Shown piece by piece: positions 1 through 26,000 of a DNA stretch of 64,000 nucleotides. Source of the DNA: Atrichornis clamosus (taxonomy: Eukaryota > Chordata > Aves > Passeriformes > Menuridae); assembly GCA_013400975.1 (NCBI GenBank), contig WBMZ01014179.1:1-64000 (forward strand). The letters are read 5' to 3'. Both the position numbers and the translations under genes were made by a program. The notes under the pieces are model-generated. The model worked only from the letters and a program-made list of their open reading frames with translations. It did no database searches and had not been told where the DNA came from. Each line of letters begins with the position of its first letter. Within the stretch, counting starts at the first letter, position 1.

Positions 1-21
1 GGCCGGGGCCGGGGCCGGGGC
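1..21 (+). repeat. Short GGGGCC hexamer run in the CNMD 5' leader
   Basis: About three copies of GGGGCC open the window and end some 34 bases before the CNMD start codon. Four G-runs on the + strand could form a G-quadruplex in DNA or mRNA. The run may extend leftwards beyond the window. Confidence 0.7.
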
Positions 22-54
22 TGAGCCCGGGCAGGTCTCCCTCCCGCGGCAGCC

Positions 55-13215
<13,161 letters not shown>

Positions 13216-13669
13216 GAAAAGCCCCTGACAAAAGAAAAAAGAAAAAAAAAAAAATTGGAGCCTTGACAAAATAAGCAGGAATGCAATGACAACGAACAGG
13301 TAAAAGACTATAACCAAGCAGTGGTACCGATCCTGCCTTACAAAATCAAAGCGTGTTTTACTGCCAAAACCGAGGTCAGATACCCTAACTGCAAATGAAA
13401 ATCTCAAGTTAATATTCCATTAGCTTTACAAGTGACAAGGGTATATTAGCACTTGCTAAATTAAAAAACTTGAGACATCCCAAAAAAAGACAATATTAAA
13501 CTTTGCTCACAAAGTGGTTTAGCAGTCCAGAAGCCTGCCCATAAATCCAAATTCAGCCTTTCATAACAAACACATCTTTTTCCAAGTTATACGTGAAAAT
13601 TTACATCCAATTAGGCAACTAGCTCAACTTGTACACTTGGGAGTGCCTTTAATCCATGTAGCTTACTTA

Positions 13670-13675
13670 AATAAA
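13670..13675 (+). terminator. CNMD: Candidate CNMD polyadenylation signal AATAAA
   Basis: An exact AATAAA 455 bases after the stop codon. A second AATAAA lies at 15573-15578. CNMD mRNAs usually have short 3' UTRs, which favours the first, but no transcript evidence is available. Confidence 0.35.
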
Positions 13676-14191
13676 TCACAAGTTAAGTTGCTCCCCATTG
13701 CCATTCAGAGATGCCAGGTCATTATGAATGGTTATAAACCAATTACAGCATACCTTTCCCACAAAGCTGCTCCAGGGGACATGGGAAAGCGCACATTGTG
13801 CTACATCGGAAACAAACAGCAGGAAAAGGGGCTGGAGAAGGGAATGTGCGTGGCTACAGAATCAAAACCCTTCGCACATCCCAACATCAAAGAAGGCCCA
13901 GCATCAAGAATCTTGTATCCATGATACCACTGTAGTGTCTAACAAGTATCTGCTATCCTACTACTACAGCAAAAGTATTTACATGCAGTTGCAGACCAAG
14001 GAGTCTCGAGACCCTTCAGAACCTACAACAGCCACTGTTATTTATAAATCCTTGAACTAGACACTTCTGACACAAGATTACAACCCCTCTTTATTCCACA
14101 TGGATAGCAGCCATTCACACTAGTTCCTTTAGCTTTGCTGAAACTAACATCCCTTCCCCACAAGAGAAATTGCTTACCAGAAAAGAGGGGC

Positions 14192-14207
14192 GGGGGGGGG
14201 GGGGGGG
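14192..14207. repeat. Poly(G) run of 16
   Basis: Sixteen consecutive G residues, preceded by GGGGC, in intergenic DNA. Length is likely polymorphic or imprecisely sequenced. Confidence 0.9.
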
Positions 14208-17200
14208 AAACCAAAACAGGCTTTCTCACCTCACCCTTTTTGCTTAGGCAAACTCTGCAATTATTGGGATTGATCCCATTACATATTAAATCTCTAAGGA
14301 AGGTACTAAGCTAAAACACGCAAAGGTGGAACAACTTAGTATTTCTAGCCTTGAAAAACAAAGATAGAGGTATTATACTGCCTTTATCCTTACTGTGCAT
14401 CTTGAACCCTATCACTGAGTTTATGGAGCCATCCACATGTTATTTTAAAAATGGTCCATTTCTTCTTAAAGTTCACTTTCTGGAGCATTCATTTTTGTGA
14501 CTAAACAGCTCTTGAGATGTTGCAAGCCCAGTAATATTAACACTGTGTGACACAAAGAAAAGAGGAATCAATTTGACATAATTGTTGCTTAAAGAAAATC
14601 AAGACAACCTCGTGGAATGCTAAACCGCATATTGAAAAAGCAAAGTGTTAAACGACAGTAAGATGAGAATAGAATTCAATAGAATCAGTTCTATTGTAAC
14701 TTTTTAATATAAGCTTCACCTTCCCTTAATCTGATGGACAGACTTGCTTTGAAATATTTAAATTATAAACTTCTTAAAGTGGGATTTCAAGGCCTGTTAA
14801 ATTTGAGTTTCTGTGTTTTAAACTGAAAATGACCTTGATCATTATGTTGTTTTAGAAGTATGTCATTCATATGCTTAGAAAAGTCAGTTTTTCCTTTTTT
14901 ACTGCAGATTAAACAAATACATTAAAAAACCCCAATTGCTTTCTGTGCTTTTTCAATGTAGAAGGTGTAACAATTCCTTTACATACTTGTTCAAGAACTG
15001 TCTACAGACGAAAAGGAGGGCATCAGCAAGTGAAACACTGAAGACAAAGAGCGAAATATGACTGTATGTCTGAACTAAACTATTGCTCTCCTTTGCATCA
15101 AGGCAACCCGTGACCTGCTTGTCCCTGTGTCCCCCAGAAAAGCACACAAATAGTCTCCTTCTGAAGACATAAAGAAACTTTCTTGTAGGTGAATTCCATG
15201 TCTACATGTTCTTAACAATATTACTTTTTCCTAAACAAAAGCTTGCAATCGTTGCTTTCTACAGGAGGTCATAAAGCATGTAAAAAGTAAAAAAAGCATC
15301 CTACTCATGGATATACAGCTGTCATAATACAGCATGTACATCTCGAGAACACTTCTGCACGCACCATGCCAAGAAAGCCCCAGTGATCACAACATTTATC
15401 CATTTCCAAAAGATATGCAACAAAATGCCTTCCCCAACTGAAGCTTCAAGCAAACAAATCCCTATTTTCCTGTATGTCGAATTAAAAGATCTTGCGCTGC
15501 AAGGTTGAAAAATCTTACTTCAGCATAACATCTGATTTTGAAGGAAAAGTTCTGAGGCAACACATGAACAACAATAAAGCCAACAGTGTGAAAAGACATT
15601 GTGATATTCCCTGCAGCTGGGGCTCAGACTCCAGCTCTATCTGCAGTGATCCTATTCACAACTGTACAGTATTTACTACCAATGTTGAGTGTTTCACTGT
15701 CACCACAAATGCAATACCTTGGCACACAACATGCCAGCATTTGGGGAAGAAGGGAGGGGGGTATTCCTTAAATCTGACCCTGTGCTACAGGAAACCAGTT
15801 GAAAACCTTCCTTTGGCCAAAGTTTAGGGGAGGAGGAGAGAAAGAGGAATGAGCTTGTCATCAACAGTGTTTCCTACCACAGGTGGGTGGATGTTTATCA
15901 CAGCACTGCAGTTCTACAATCCTTAAAACTTAATTACCCATGTGATTGTACTAGGAGGATTAGACTGGCAAAGCAGATTAGAGCAGAAAAGGGGGATAAA
16001 TGCAGGCTCATGAAAAAGAGATGGAACACAAGGAGCAATCCTCCTTATATGGTCTCAAACCGGGACAGGGTTAAAAAGACTGAGAGTCAGTGATGGGAAG
16101 GTAGGAGTCCTCTCTTTTCTGAATCTACAGTTCCCTTTCTCCCCACTTAAAACAAATGAACCCTTTGTCCTTTTTGATACAGGAATCATCCTTCACTTGT
16201 ATCTACACTGAGAAAGCAAAAAGAAGCCTGGAGGCATGGAAGTGGAGGGGTCTGGCTTCTGTCTCCCATGTGACACTTCACCCTTGCAGCACAAACAAAT
16301 TCCAGGAAGTTTCAGTGAAGAACAGACTAATCACTTGTTCTATACAGTGCAGAAAAAAAAAAGGTAGCAAAGCATAAAACTACAGTTGGCAAAGAACTGG
16401 TTGCTGATTGACGTATCAGGGTGGGAAGAATCTCTGCTCAGAAAGGGCAAGAGACACTGAACCAGGAGCACCACCATCTTCTGCTTCTGAGAGGCTCAAC
16501 TGGTCTTTTACAAACACAGCACATACACCAAAGAGGAGAGAGGCAGCCTTAAGCTGCAACAGGCATCTTCCCCCAGCACAGGAGCAAAGGGCAATCCCAT
16601 CTATGGTATTAAATGGGAAAGCTACTGTTACCTCTTGCTGTCCTGATCCCATATTTGCATCAGAAGCACACATCAGAGCACTGAGGTGAAACTGCCTTGG
16701 TCTTCTAGACAGTACTATCTACAGATGACCAAAAGGCTTGGGAAAATAACCCTCAAGCAGTTCAAACACAATTAAAACATTATCCACTCTGTCCTTGCAG
16801 GCAGTTCTCTTCCTCCAGCCAACTCATTACCAGTGCTGCAACATACTCTACTCACCCTCTCCAGTCCCAAAGAAAATTCCCTTTGTCACTGTTTTTTTTC
16901 AGAGCCTCGATTCAACCCCCAAGCTACCACTAGCTTCTCTTGATCTACAGCTTCTGGAACCATTCTGTGCCTGTGTGTTTTGTCAAGAACAAAATACACT
17001 GTTCACAAAGTTCACGAAGCACCTTCCCCTCAACCTTCTCAGGAAATTTTGCCTGCTGCTTTAATCTAATCCCCTCCAAACAAAAACCCCAACACACACC
17101 TCCTCGCCATGTTTCCCTCCCACTATAAGGCAACAAGACCTGCCATTATTGACTCACCTAAATTTAAAGGTTGAACACACATAGATTATCTGCCTGTGCT

Positions 17201-18821
17201 CAAAAAGATGCTGGAATTATGTTTAGACCTGCAAACTTGGCTTACAGGATTGAGATGGGCAAGGAGCTCCACCACTTGATTGCTACAAGTTTTAGCCTGA
17301 AGCTAAAGCATTATATTCGCATTATATATGCCTCAAGAGTACGCAAGTAGCAATGCATTTTATTTTACTTTTTGCCTTAAGCTAAGTGAATTGAATCTCC
17401 AAGCAGTGAAACAGTACCCACTTAATACAAGCATATATTGTGTTTATCTGACATAATACTCCCATGGTCTTTCAGTAAGTGAAAGTAGACAGAGGAACCT
17501 CTACTATGTTCTCTTCAGTAAGTAAGAGCAACTTGAGTGGCAGAAAACATCTTCAAATTACTTTTTAATTTCTATTTAAGAGATTTTTACCTAGGCTTTT
17601 TCCCACAGCAAGCCTTTGCTAAGCTCTGTTAAGTGCTCTGAATGACATTTATAAAGCAAGGCTGGCCAAGAGACAAGAACCCAATTTTGTGACAAAGTGA
17701 AGCACTCAGACATTTGTTTTCCTTCTACATTAAAAACAAAGAAATGCTTTTGCGCATAAATAAAAAGCAGCAAAGCACTTATCCAGGAGAATCAAGTTCA
17801 AGTACCTATTCCAAATCAAGTCAACTCCAATGTTAGCATCCCATATGGATGGCAAATGCTCTACACATCAAGCAACTAGCTACTCAGAATTCTCTGAAGG
17901 TCAAGAAAAGCCCCACTGAAGCTAACAAATCTTCACTGAAACATGTCCCAAATACATGCTTTGATAAACTCTTCCAAGAAGACAGTTTTCAGTAAATGTC
18001 AAGAGGTAAGGCACACAAAACCCGTCCTAAATCCAATCCACCTCAGTTCATTTTATTCAAAGAGCGGGATAACATTCAGTTCTGAAGGTTACCAAATTTG
18101 GGGTTTGGAAAACATGCATCAATTCAAAAGCCAAAAAGTGATGCAAAAGAAACAACTGCTCAGCTTGCACTACAGGATAATCACAGTCTGAGCGCATCAA
18201 GAAACTGCAATTATGTCAAGACTGGAATCATAGTCTACAGCTGCCCACTATGACAATCTCAAGTTCCTATCTACAGCATACATCCAAAAAACCCTGTCTT
18301 TTTAATGTGAGGTTGTCAAATCTTGGCGTCTCTCTACTGCACAGGCATAGTAACAATAGTAGGAAAAAAGCCACTGCACTTTCCCAGCATCCCTGCAAAA
18401 TCTAGATTCCTATTTCTCAGGAGGCACAGAATATATCCTTCCTTCCTCCTCTTTAATTTTCAATCATCATTTAACACTTAACAGCTGCAGACTTCACTTG
18501 TCCTATTAAACACACCTGTTCTAACAGCCTTTATATTTTACCAAGCTCATCCAATTTACACTGTAGGAAAACAGCATGTCCAATACCAAGAAAACAGGCA
18601 GAATAACAAACAATCAGGAAAAACCCACATTATTAGGAATGCAAGGAAAAGTAGCAAACTTAAAACAGCATCCAATGGTCAGCAAGGTATGAAGCAGCTT
18701 TCATGGAGCTGTCATATTTGCAATTCAAGGTGCTTCCTATGATCACAGAATATTTAGTTATATCTGAATTCCCAAGAGACATTGGCACATGGACTAGGCA
18801 TGTTTGAGTTCATCTCTCTTT

Positions 18822-18975
18822 CATGGAATCACAGAAAGGGGGAGGTTGGAAGGCACCCCTGGAAGTCCCCTTGTCCAACTCCCCTGCTCAAGCAAGGGCA
18901 CCCTGAGTCAGGTGCCCAGGAGCACATCCAGATGGCTTTTGAGCATCTATAGGTCCTTGCAGACTTGTATCCACA
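18822..18975 (-). mobile_element. CR1-type LINE 3' fragment
   Basis: Starts TGGAATCACAGAAAG and continues GGTTGGAAGGCACC, then TCCAACTCCCC and CAAGCAAGGGCACC. This is the reverse complement of the CR1 3' tail. About 150 bases, degraded, ends approximate. Confidence 0.8.
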
Positions 18976-19530
18976 AAGTACAAGCTTAGACAGTACTTAG
19001 ATTCTCAGTTCTTTTTCTGTTTCTCTATTGTTATTTACAATTTGATCATAACAAAAAAGCTGCACTGATGGAAAGAGTTAAGGACGTGCAGGTTCTTCTT
19101 TAAACAGTTTCTAGTATTCAGAAATTACAGAACTTAGAGCAATTGCTTGCTAACTTTGATTCCAGGCAATTGCAAAAGATACTTTGTTTTGAATACAGAA
19201 AGCAGACAGAGGACTTACTTTTCTGTAAAAATTTCCAGTCACAACAGATTTTTTAACTTCCATTACACGTGACTACAGTTCAACCTATCACCCAGGTGGA
19301 AGGACTCCAAAAGTGGGTATTTTGTGTCTGCATCAAGGATAGTAACCTCATCCTGGTCACTGAATGCACATTTTGCTCCTATACATGCCCGCCTTTTTTT
19401 TTTTAAGCAGTGAATTCACATCCTTAACTCTATCCATATCTGTATGCTTTAAGTGATTCCCCTATCAAAAAACAAGAATCCTAAAAATGAAATAAATCAG
19501 CTTCCATATAGAAAAAGTTGTATTTACAGT

Positions 19531-19536
19531 TTTATT
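19531..19536 (-). terminator. SUGT1: Candidate SUGT1 polyadenylation signal AATAAA
   Basis: TTTATT on the + strand is AATAAA for the - strand transcript, 412 bases after the SUGT1 stop. It would give a 3' UTR of about 430 bases. Other AT-rich hexamers nearby cannot be excluded. Confidence 0.4.
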
Positions 19537-19947
19537 TTGCAGAGTTAAGGAGCAAACAATTTTAACACTGTTGTGAAAAGTGTTTTTACCCAAAGTTGCC
19601 AAGATCTAATAAGTTATTGAACAGAAATACCAGGTGTAAGGCAATAATCCTGACCAGCCATTAGAGATCCCCCTATCCCAAAGAGCAGAGCTGATAAAGG
19701 TGGTAGAAAATCTGGACTGATGGACTCAATTTCCAGAAATTAGACAGAGATGATAAAAATAGGGTTCCACTCTTGAGTACATCTTTAACATCTGCGGATG
19801 AAGGAATTTCTAGAGCACGTAAAATGTAAAGACAATTCCTGTTTTCAAGGGAACATTCAGTGCTTTGAATCCAAGAATGCTATGTCCATACATAGTGGTC
19901 AGTACATGACTATGGCAACACATAGACGGTAAAGATCAGAAATAGGA

Positions 19948-20049
19948 TCAGAATTTTTTCCATTCCACATCATCAGGAGGATTTACTTCTACCTTCCTTT
20001 TACCAACATCAGACCAGTTGGTGCTCAGAACTGTGCCACCAGACTCCAT
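19948..20049 (-). CDS. SUGT1: SUGT1 coding exon 13 (last 33 residues) with stop
   Basis: Encodes [20 protein letters not shown] and ends DDVEWKKF, then TGA at 19950-19948. This is the conserved end of the SGS domain. Acceptor attgcag, phase 0 start. Confidence 0.97.
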   Translation of the reverse strand: MESGGTVLSTNWSDVGKRKVEVNPPDDVEWKKF

Positions 20050-23000
20050 CTGCAATATGAGAGAAAGCTCATTTAGCTTGCTAGAGAATTCTAGTAATAT
20101 AAAAGCCATGTTTCTTACAGCAGACTTCACAGAGTAGTGATTACACAGGAGTTCTGTGTACACGTAGAATAAAATTTTACGGCCATGATTCCATAATCTC
20201 CAGCCCAACAGTACTTTTATCAGTACTGGACACAATGAGATGCTGCTTCATTAACAAGAAGCTTTTAAAGGGTCAGTCACGTTCTTGCCTGTGATGACTA
20301 CAAATTAAACTAGATACAAGCAATCAAGAGGAATTTGATCCTTTCAACTCCTGGCAAGTCTTCAAACTCTACGTGAGTCACACCCTCTACTTCCTCCAGT
20401 AACACTGACTGAAACAAAGAGACCAGTGACAAAGTACAACCTTGGACTTTCAGAGTCACATTCATTAGTGTCCAGCACTGTAGCTTTCAGTGAGAGTAGT
20501 TGTACCAGTATCTCCAACAGAACCATGGCCATTCACTTATAGACTCAAAACTTTGTTAACAGAGGCTTTTCTCAACTTATGCAAAGTTTAGTAAATTTTG
20601 TCAGTGTGCAAAAGTCACACATTTCTTCAGAGAAAAGAACCAAGACTTACAAACGATTTGTTCATGGCACGTTTCACTTCATCTGTACCATCTGAATAGA
20701 TCTGCTGGAAGAGTTTATTTAAAGCAGCATCTCCTTCTAACTTCTCATTTTTCTCCTCTTCTTTGATTTCAACTACCAGTTTGTCCCAGTTCCTTGTATA
20801 GTGAGAGGATGATGGATATAAGTGCTGGGTATCTGAAAACAGAAGTGTTAGTTAACTAAGCATTTTCTCACGACTTTGAGAGCGGCAGAGAACACAGACA
20901 CATATGTATCTGATGAATCAGAGATGATAATGGGACATGAAAATGCAAATGGATTCCTCCTAAGTGACATAAGCACTGCAGTAGCAAAAATAAAGGAAAC
21001 TAAGAAATGCAAAAGTTTATTTTTAAGTAAACAGAGTTACATAATTCAGTTATCCAACACACACAAAAAAAAGCTGGCCAACAGCAACAAAGATAATTAA
21101 AATGAGGCAAGAGATACTGGCTGACAGAAAAAACAAAACAGCAGCCTAAAGCCATAGAAAAAGTTGAAGAAAATTTAAAAAAAATATCTGAAATCAATAA
21201 ATCAGGAAATTCAAATTCTGTCAAAGACAGAATGTTTATCTGTCTCGAAAAACTCTAAAGTATTAGTTTCCAAGAGAATTGCAATACTTAAGGAAATAAT
21301 ACTTCATTATTTAAGCAATAGTGCATATAATGTAATAACATGCTGTCCTGTGTCCAGCCAGAACAGAGTTAATTTTTGCAGTAGCCGTGAGGGGCCAAAG
21401 CCTGAAGCTGTGTGGGCATGGCCAGGACCACATTCTATACCACCTCTGGTCATTGCCAGGGAGCAAGGGACTCTCTGGCTTCCCAGAAGAAGGGCAGGGC
21501 TTCCAGTCAAGAAAAATGTGGAGGGAGGGGGAAGCCATCCATCTTTGTCCATTGAGTTCACAGGAGCATTTTGCATGTAAATCACTCTCTCTTTTGTACA
21601 CTTTTGTTATTAATACTGTTGCTGTTACTGTTTGTTTCCTTAACTCATTGCTGTTTCCAGTAAATTGTTCTTATTTCAACCCGTGAACTTCACCTTTTGT
21701 GACTCCAATTCTTAACTCCATTCCACTGCTGTGGAAAGGGAGAGAGGAAGGGAGAGCAAGACAGTGGCAGCATGGTTTGGGAGAGTCTCAGTGAGGCACT
21801 GAATTGAGGGGTACCACAACACATAACAATATACAGAACTGCAAAACAGGGACCAAAACAGACGGCCAAACAGATAAGCAGAATTAATGACAAGCATATA
21901 TCCTTAAAACAATCTAACAGATTAACAGAAGTTAAGACTAAATTTAATATCTATGTTTCACTAATGGCTTGCAGACTTTTTAGGTCCATTCTCAGCAGTG
22001 AAAACAAGACTATTAGGCCTTTCACCGCAAGCAAGAAGCTGTGATTTTATTAACAATATTTAACACAAAACTATTATTAATAACTCTAAGTAACTCAATA
22101 TAAATAAACCATTTAATACTTAATAGTTCAGAGAACAAACCTGGTGTAAATTGTTTTAACTTAGGAGAATCTCCCTGGCCCTCCAGCTTCTCCCATCTTA
22201 CAGCCTCTGGCTTCTTCATTTTTATCTCAACCTACAAAACACAAGACAGAGAACAAATTAATCCAGATGGCAAACAGTTCTACCAAGGAGCTGCAAAGTA
22301 GTTGGATCCTGTAGCTGTAAGAAAAAACATACATTAGTTTAAGAAACACGGTCTCTAATACGAAGCCTGAACCACAGCAAAATTTACCTACTTTACAAGA
22401 TGAAGTTACTCAAGTTGAAGTCACATGTCAACTGAAATCCTATGTGCCTGCACAGCTTTTGTATCAGACTTCTACCCTTTTGCTTAGGGCTACTTAACTT
22501 TCTTTAGCTTACTGTTCACTCGATTCTTTTTGCAAATTATGGCATCCCAAAAGTAATGACCAGTACCAATGTTTCTACACTGCCAGGCACCAAGGTACTA
22601 TCTTACAAGCATCCTTTTCTTGCCAGTCAGCTCTAATAAACAGCAGTTTTGAAAGACTGCAAAATCCAACTTTATCTAAGTTTATATTTCATTTACCAAA
22701 AAATTTCATGTTTGATGTGTAGTACACAAACCAGAGAAACACCCTGGGACTATGCAGATCTTCCCACTGGAGAAATTCAGAATCTGTATTCATTTGGTTC
22801 AATGAACAAACATTGCTATGGAGAAAACTGTCTAGTATTCATTGACAAAACTGGCAATTAAAAATGGATATGGTTGCAATTATCATAGGAGAAACAAAAT
22901 TAAGTGAAGTATGTCATGCCCTATTCACAATTTCACATAATCCCTTTAGACAATCATACTGAATGGTTTTTCTCATAATTAACCTTCTTCTTTGGTTACA

Positions 23001-26000
23001 GGGTTACAAAGTTGCAAAACAATGTCTGCAAAACAAGGACTGTCTAATATCACTCCAATTCACTTTAGGAGATGTCACAAAATTCATATGATGCTATTAA
23101 TTAACGGACATCAGTGCTTGCTAAACTTCAGTGCTTCCTTATTTGTGAACAGCTCAGCAGAAGCAAGTTCTTAGTTCTACCTAAAGCCACTACAACCTGG
23201 GGATCCCTGCAGACCCAAGAACAAAGGCACCACTGTAAAAGCTAACCTTAGATTCGAACAGCAAGCTCCATGCACAGCATTACATTGATCTGAAATCTGA
23301 ACTTTATTTAATCCATTGTTCAAATCAATCATTGGTAAGCAACAGACTGAGGTATCTTACCAAAATAAAAAAAAGCCAGCTCAATGAAGTTTCAAAGCTT
23401 CCATGTTTGCAATCATGCTGAATTTTAAGAATCAGAATATTCACTTATGAATGTTTCTTTTTATTTTTTTTCCCCCCCTTGGGAAGCTACAATTTCCCTA
23501 GACAAGTTTAAATACTTAATTTCCACCACTGATGTGTACTAAGAACAACAAAAAATTTAAGATAAGAGGCATGGAATGTTCTTCAAGGCAGGGGAGAGTT
23601 TCAGTAAGCTTGTAAGTCCAACACCCACACATATTTGATTTCCCACTCCCTGCATCTGTTGGAATTTCAATGTTTTCTGACACTTTTACAAGTCACAAAT
23701 TAAGAATCAGAGTATCTGTTTTTAAAATTAAGTTGCAGAACCAAATAAAATTAAAATACTGGGTTAGTCTAGGTGCCCAACCTACTGTCCCTGAAGAAGG
23801 CCTGTATTCCAGAGTTTAATATCGCTAGGATATTAAGTGAGGATACTGAGATTTCTGTTAAACTATGCAGAAGTAGAATTCAAACCGTGCCAATAATTAT
23901 TCTGCAGTAAAACAAAATAAGTCAGCAAAGCTACCTCCACTGGAATCTTTTAAAAACACTTTGAAAATTACAACCTTAAAGTTCATTTTTTAGCATTTAC
24001 ACTCATAAATCTATTGCTCTGCCATTAGCTCAAGGAAGCAAAATATATCTGACTATCTACATGCAAGACAATCAAGTAGTTCCACAAGTGGCAGGACTAG
24101 TAGGACATTTTCCCCACTGGATTTGGATCTCATGAGCCAAAGATTTAAATTAATTAGCTACTTACAAAGGAACTAATTAGTTACACGTAAAACATGAGTT
24201 TTAATTTAAAACAGCTTGTCTCTCCTCTGCTTCTTACATAAACTCTTCTCAACCTGAGGAAACTCTATTATCAATTGAATTGCACATTTGAGGAGGCCTT
24301 AATGTTAAGATTTTCTACTCTGCTCATTACTGCATCCCCCAATATGTTTCCAGAAAAAAAGCAAATTATACTGAAACTGCTCAACCATATAGCTCTTCAA
24401 TGTCTCTGTTTGCTTCTTCTTTCACTAATACTCCTCTTGACCTTACCCTTCAGGCTTTCCCCCAACATCTCTCAGTATCTCAAATACAGACTATCTCATC
24501 CACACCAAAAATGACCTCTAATGCAATATAATGCTTGATGTGAGCTACTAAACACGGACTTCTACTCAGAGTACAATCCTCCTCAAAGAGTCCTTAATAC
24601 CTTTGGCTATTCATCAGAGTTCTTTGCATACGCATAGAAAGAAAATAAGGAAGGACTTTACTTTTGCTGCTCCAGTAATACCCCTCCTCCTTTCCTAATC
24701 TGCTAGCTCTTTCCTCTCTGAAACTGTCCCCAAGCCAGTACGACATGATGAACATCCCTAAGGAAAAGCAAATGACACAAACTAATTCCCTGTGTAAGAT
24801 GCAGATTTTTTAACTCTAAACCATTTCAACCCTGCCAAGCTAGAAGTACAGACAACTGAAGAACTGCGACAGAATGTATTTCTGACATGATTAAACTTCT
24901 ACTCTGTCTACTCCATCCACTTCAATTGGAGTTACTCATTAGGCGAAATGGTAGGCAGGAGCAAAACTAGGGAAATCACTAACTTCATACCACCATTATA
25001 CAACCACATTTCCAAAAATATAAAGCTATAAAGTTCTGCTTGTGAAGGCGCGTATTTCTTCAACTTGAGAGCTCTATTTGATCTAAGAAAGAACAACTTT
25101 GCAAGTCCCAATTATGTGCACAAATGGCAATAAATGCATGTTAATGAATGTTTTAAAACAGATACTGATAGCTATCACACAGAAAAGTAGCACATCAGTA
25201 CGGACATTTGTGTCATATCTAGCAAACAAGTACTGTTAGATTTTTCCTCTCCTTTGAAAAAAATTCACTTGGGCAAGAGAAATACATCAACACTTTGCCA
25301 ACTACTTTGATTTAACATTTATATTTCATAAAACGTATGCCTGTGTGCCTCGTGCCAACTTTAGAATAAAAGACACGAACATTTAACTGCAAATTAAATA
25401 CTTTGCATGCTACTTAAGGACAAGCCTAATTCCTCAACTTCTTCCTGTAGCTCAAGCCATGCAGTCACGTGACCATCTTGGCAGCCCTCTTCTAGGACTT
25501 GCTCCACTACATTAGTGCCTTTCTTGCACTGGCAAGCCTAAAATGGGAGACGGTACTCCAGATCTATAAAAACTCCCAATGCAGATATAATACACTTTCT
25601 CTTTTAAGTCCCTTGTATTTTGGGTTCAAAGAGAGCAAAGCAAAAAGGAAAAGACACATGGAATTCTGAGAGCAATACATGCACTACTTGTTTGAAATAC
25701 CATCTTGAGAGAAACCCATCCCTCTAAGAAGAGGGTCAAATGAGGACTTTATTATCCAGAAGAAACCCCACCTACAGTGAAAGGACACAGGTGTATTTCT
25801 ACTCAAGAGTTTTCTAGTCATAAAAGTAATCAATTTTTTTAAGCCTATCAGAGATTTGGACATGCTTGTTTGCAGCTTAATGCCAGTGCTATCTATCAAA
25901 AAAGATGCCACAAATTACTCTCAAAAACTATTCTGAACCATTTCATTGATAGTATTAAAAATAAAAAATACAGACCAAAAAAACCAACAACAAAAAAACC

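Larger units (their letters stand above)
13216..19530. other. Intergenic region between convergent CNMD and SUGT1, including CNMD 3' UTR
   Basis: A 6.3 kb stretch between the CNMD stop and the proposed SUGT1 poly(A) signal. It includes the CNMD 3' UTR of unknown length, a 16-G run at 14192-14207 and a CR1 fragment near 18.9 kb. Frames up to 111 codons (15492-15827) show no family features. No tRNA or other RNA gene is recognised. Confidence 0.75.

Noticed and set aside
15492..15827. 111-codon + strand ORF in the CNMD-SUGT1 interval
   Set aside because: No recognisable domain, no splice partners and ordinary AT-rich context; treated as chance.
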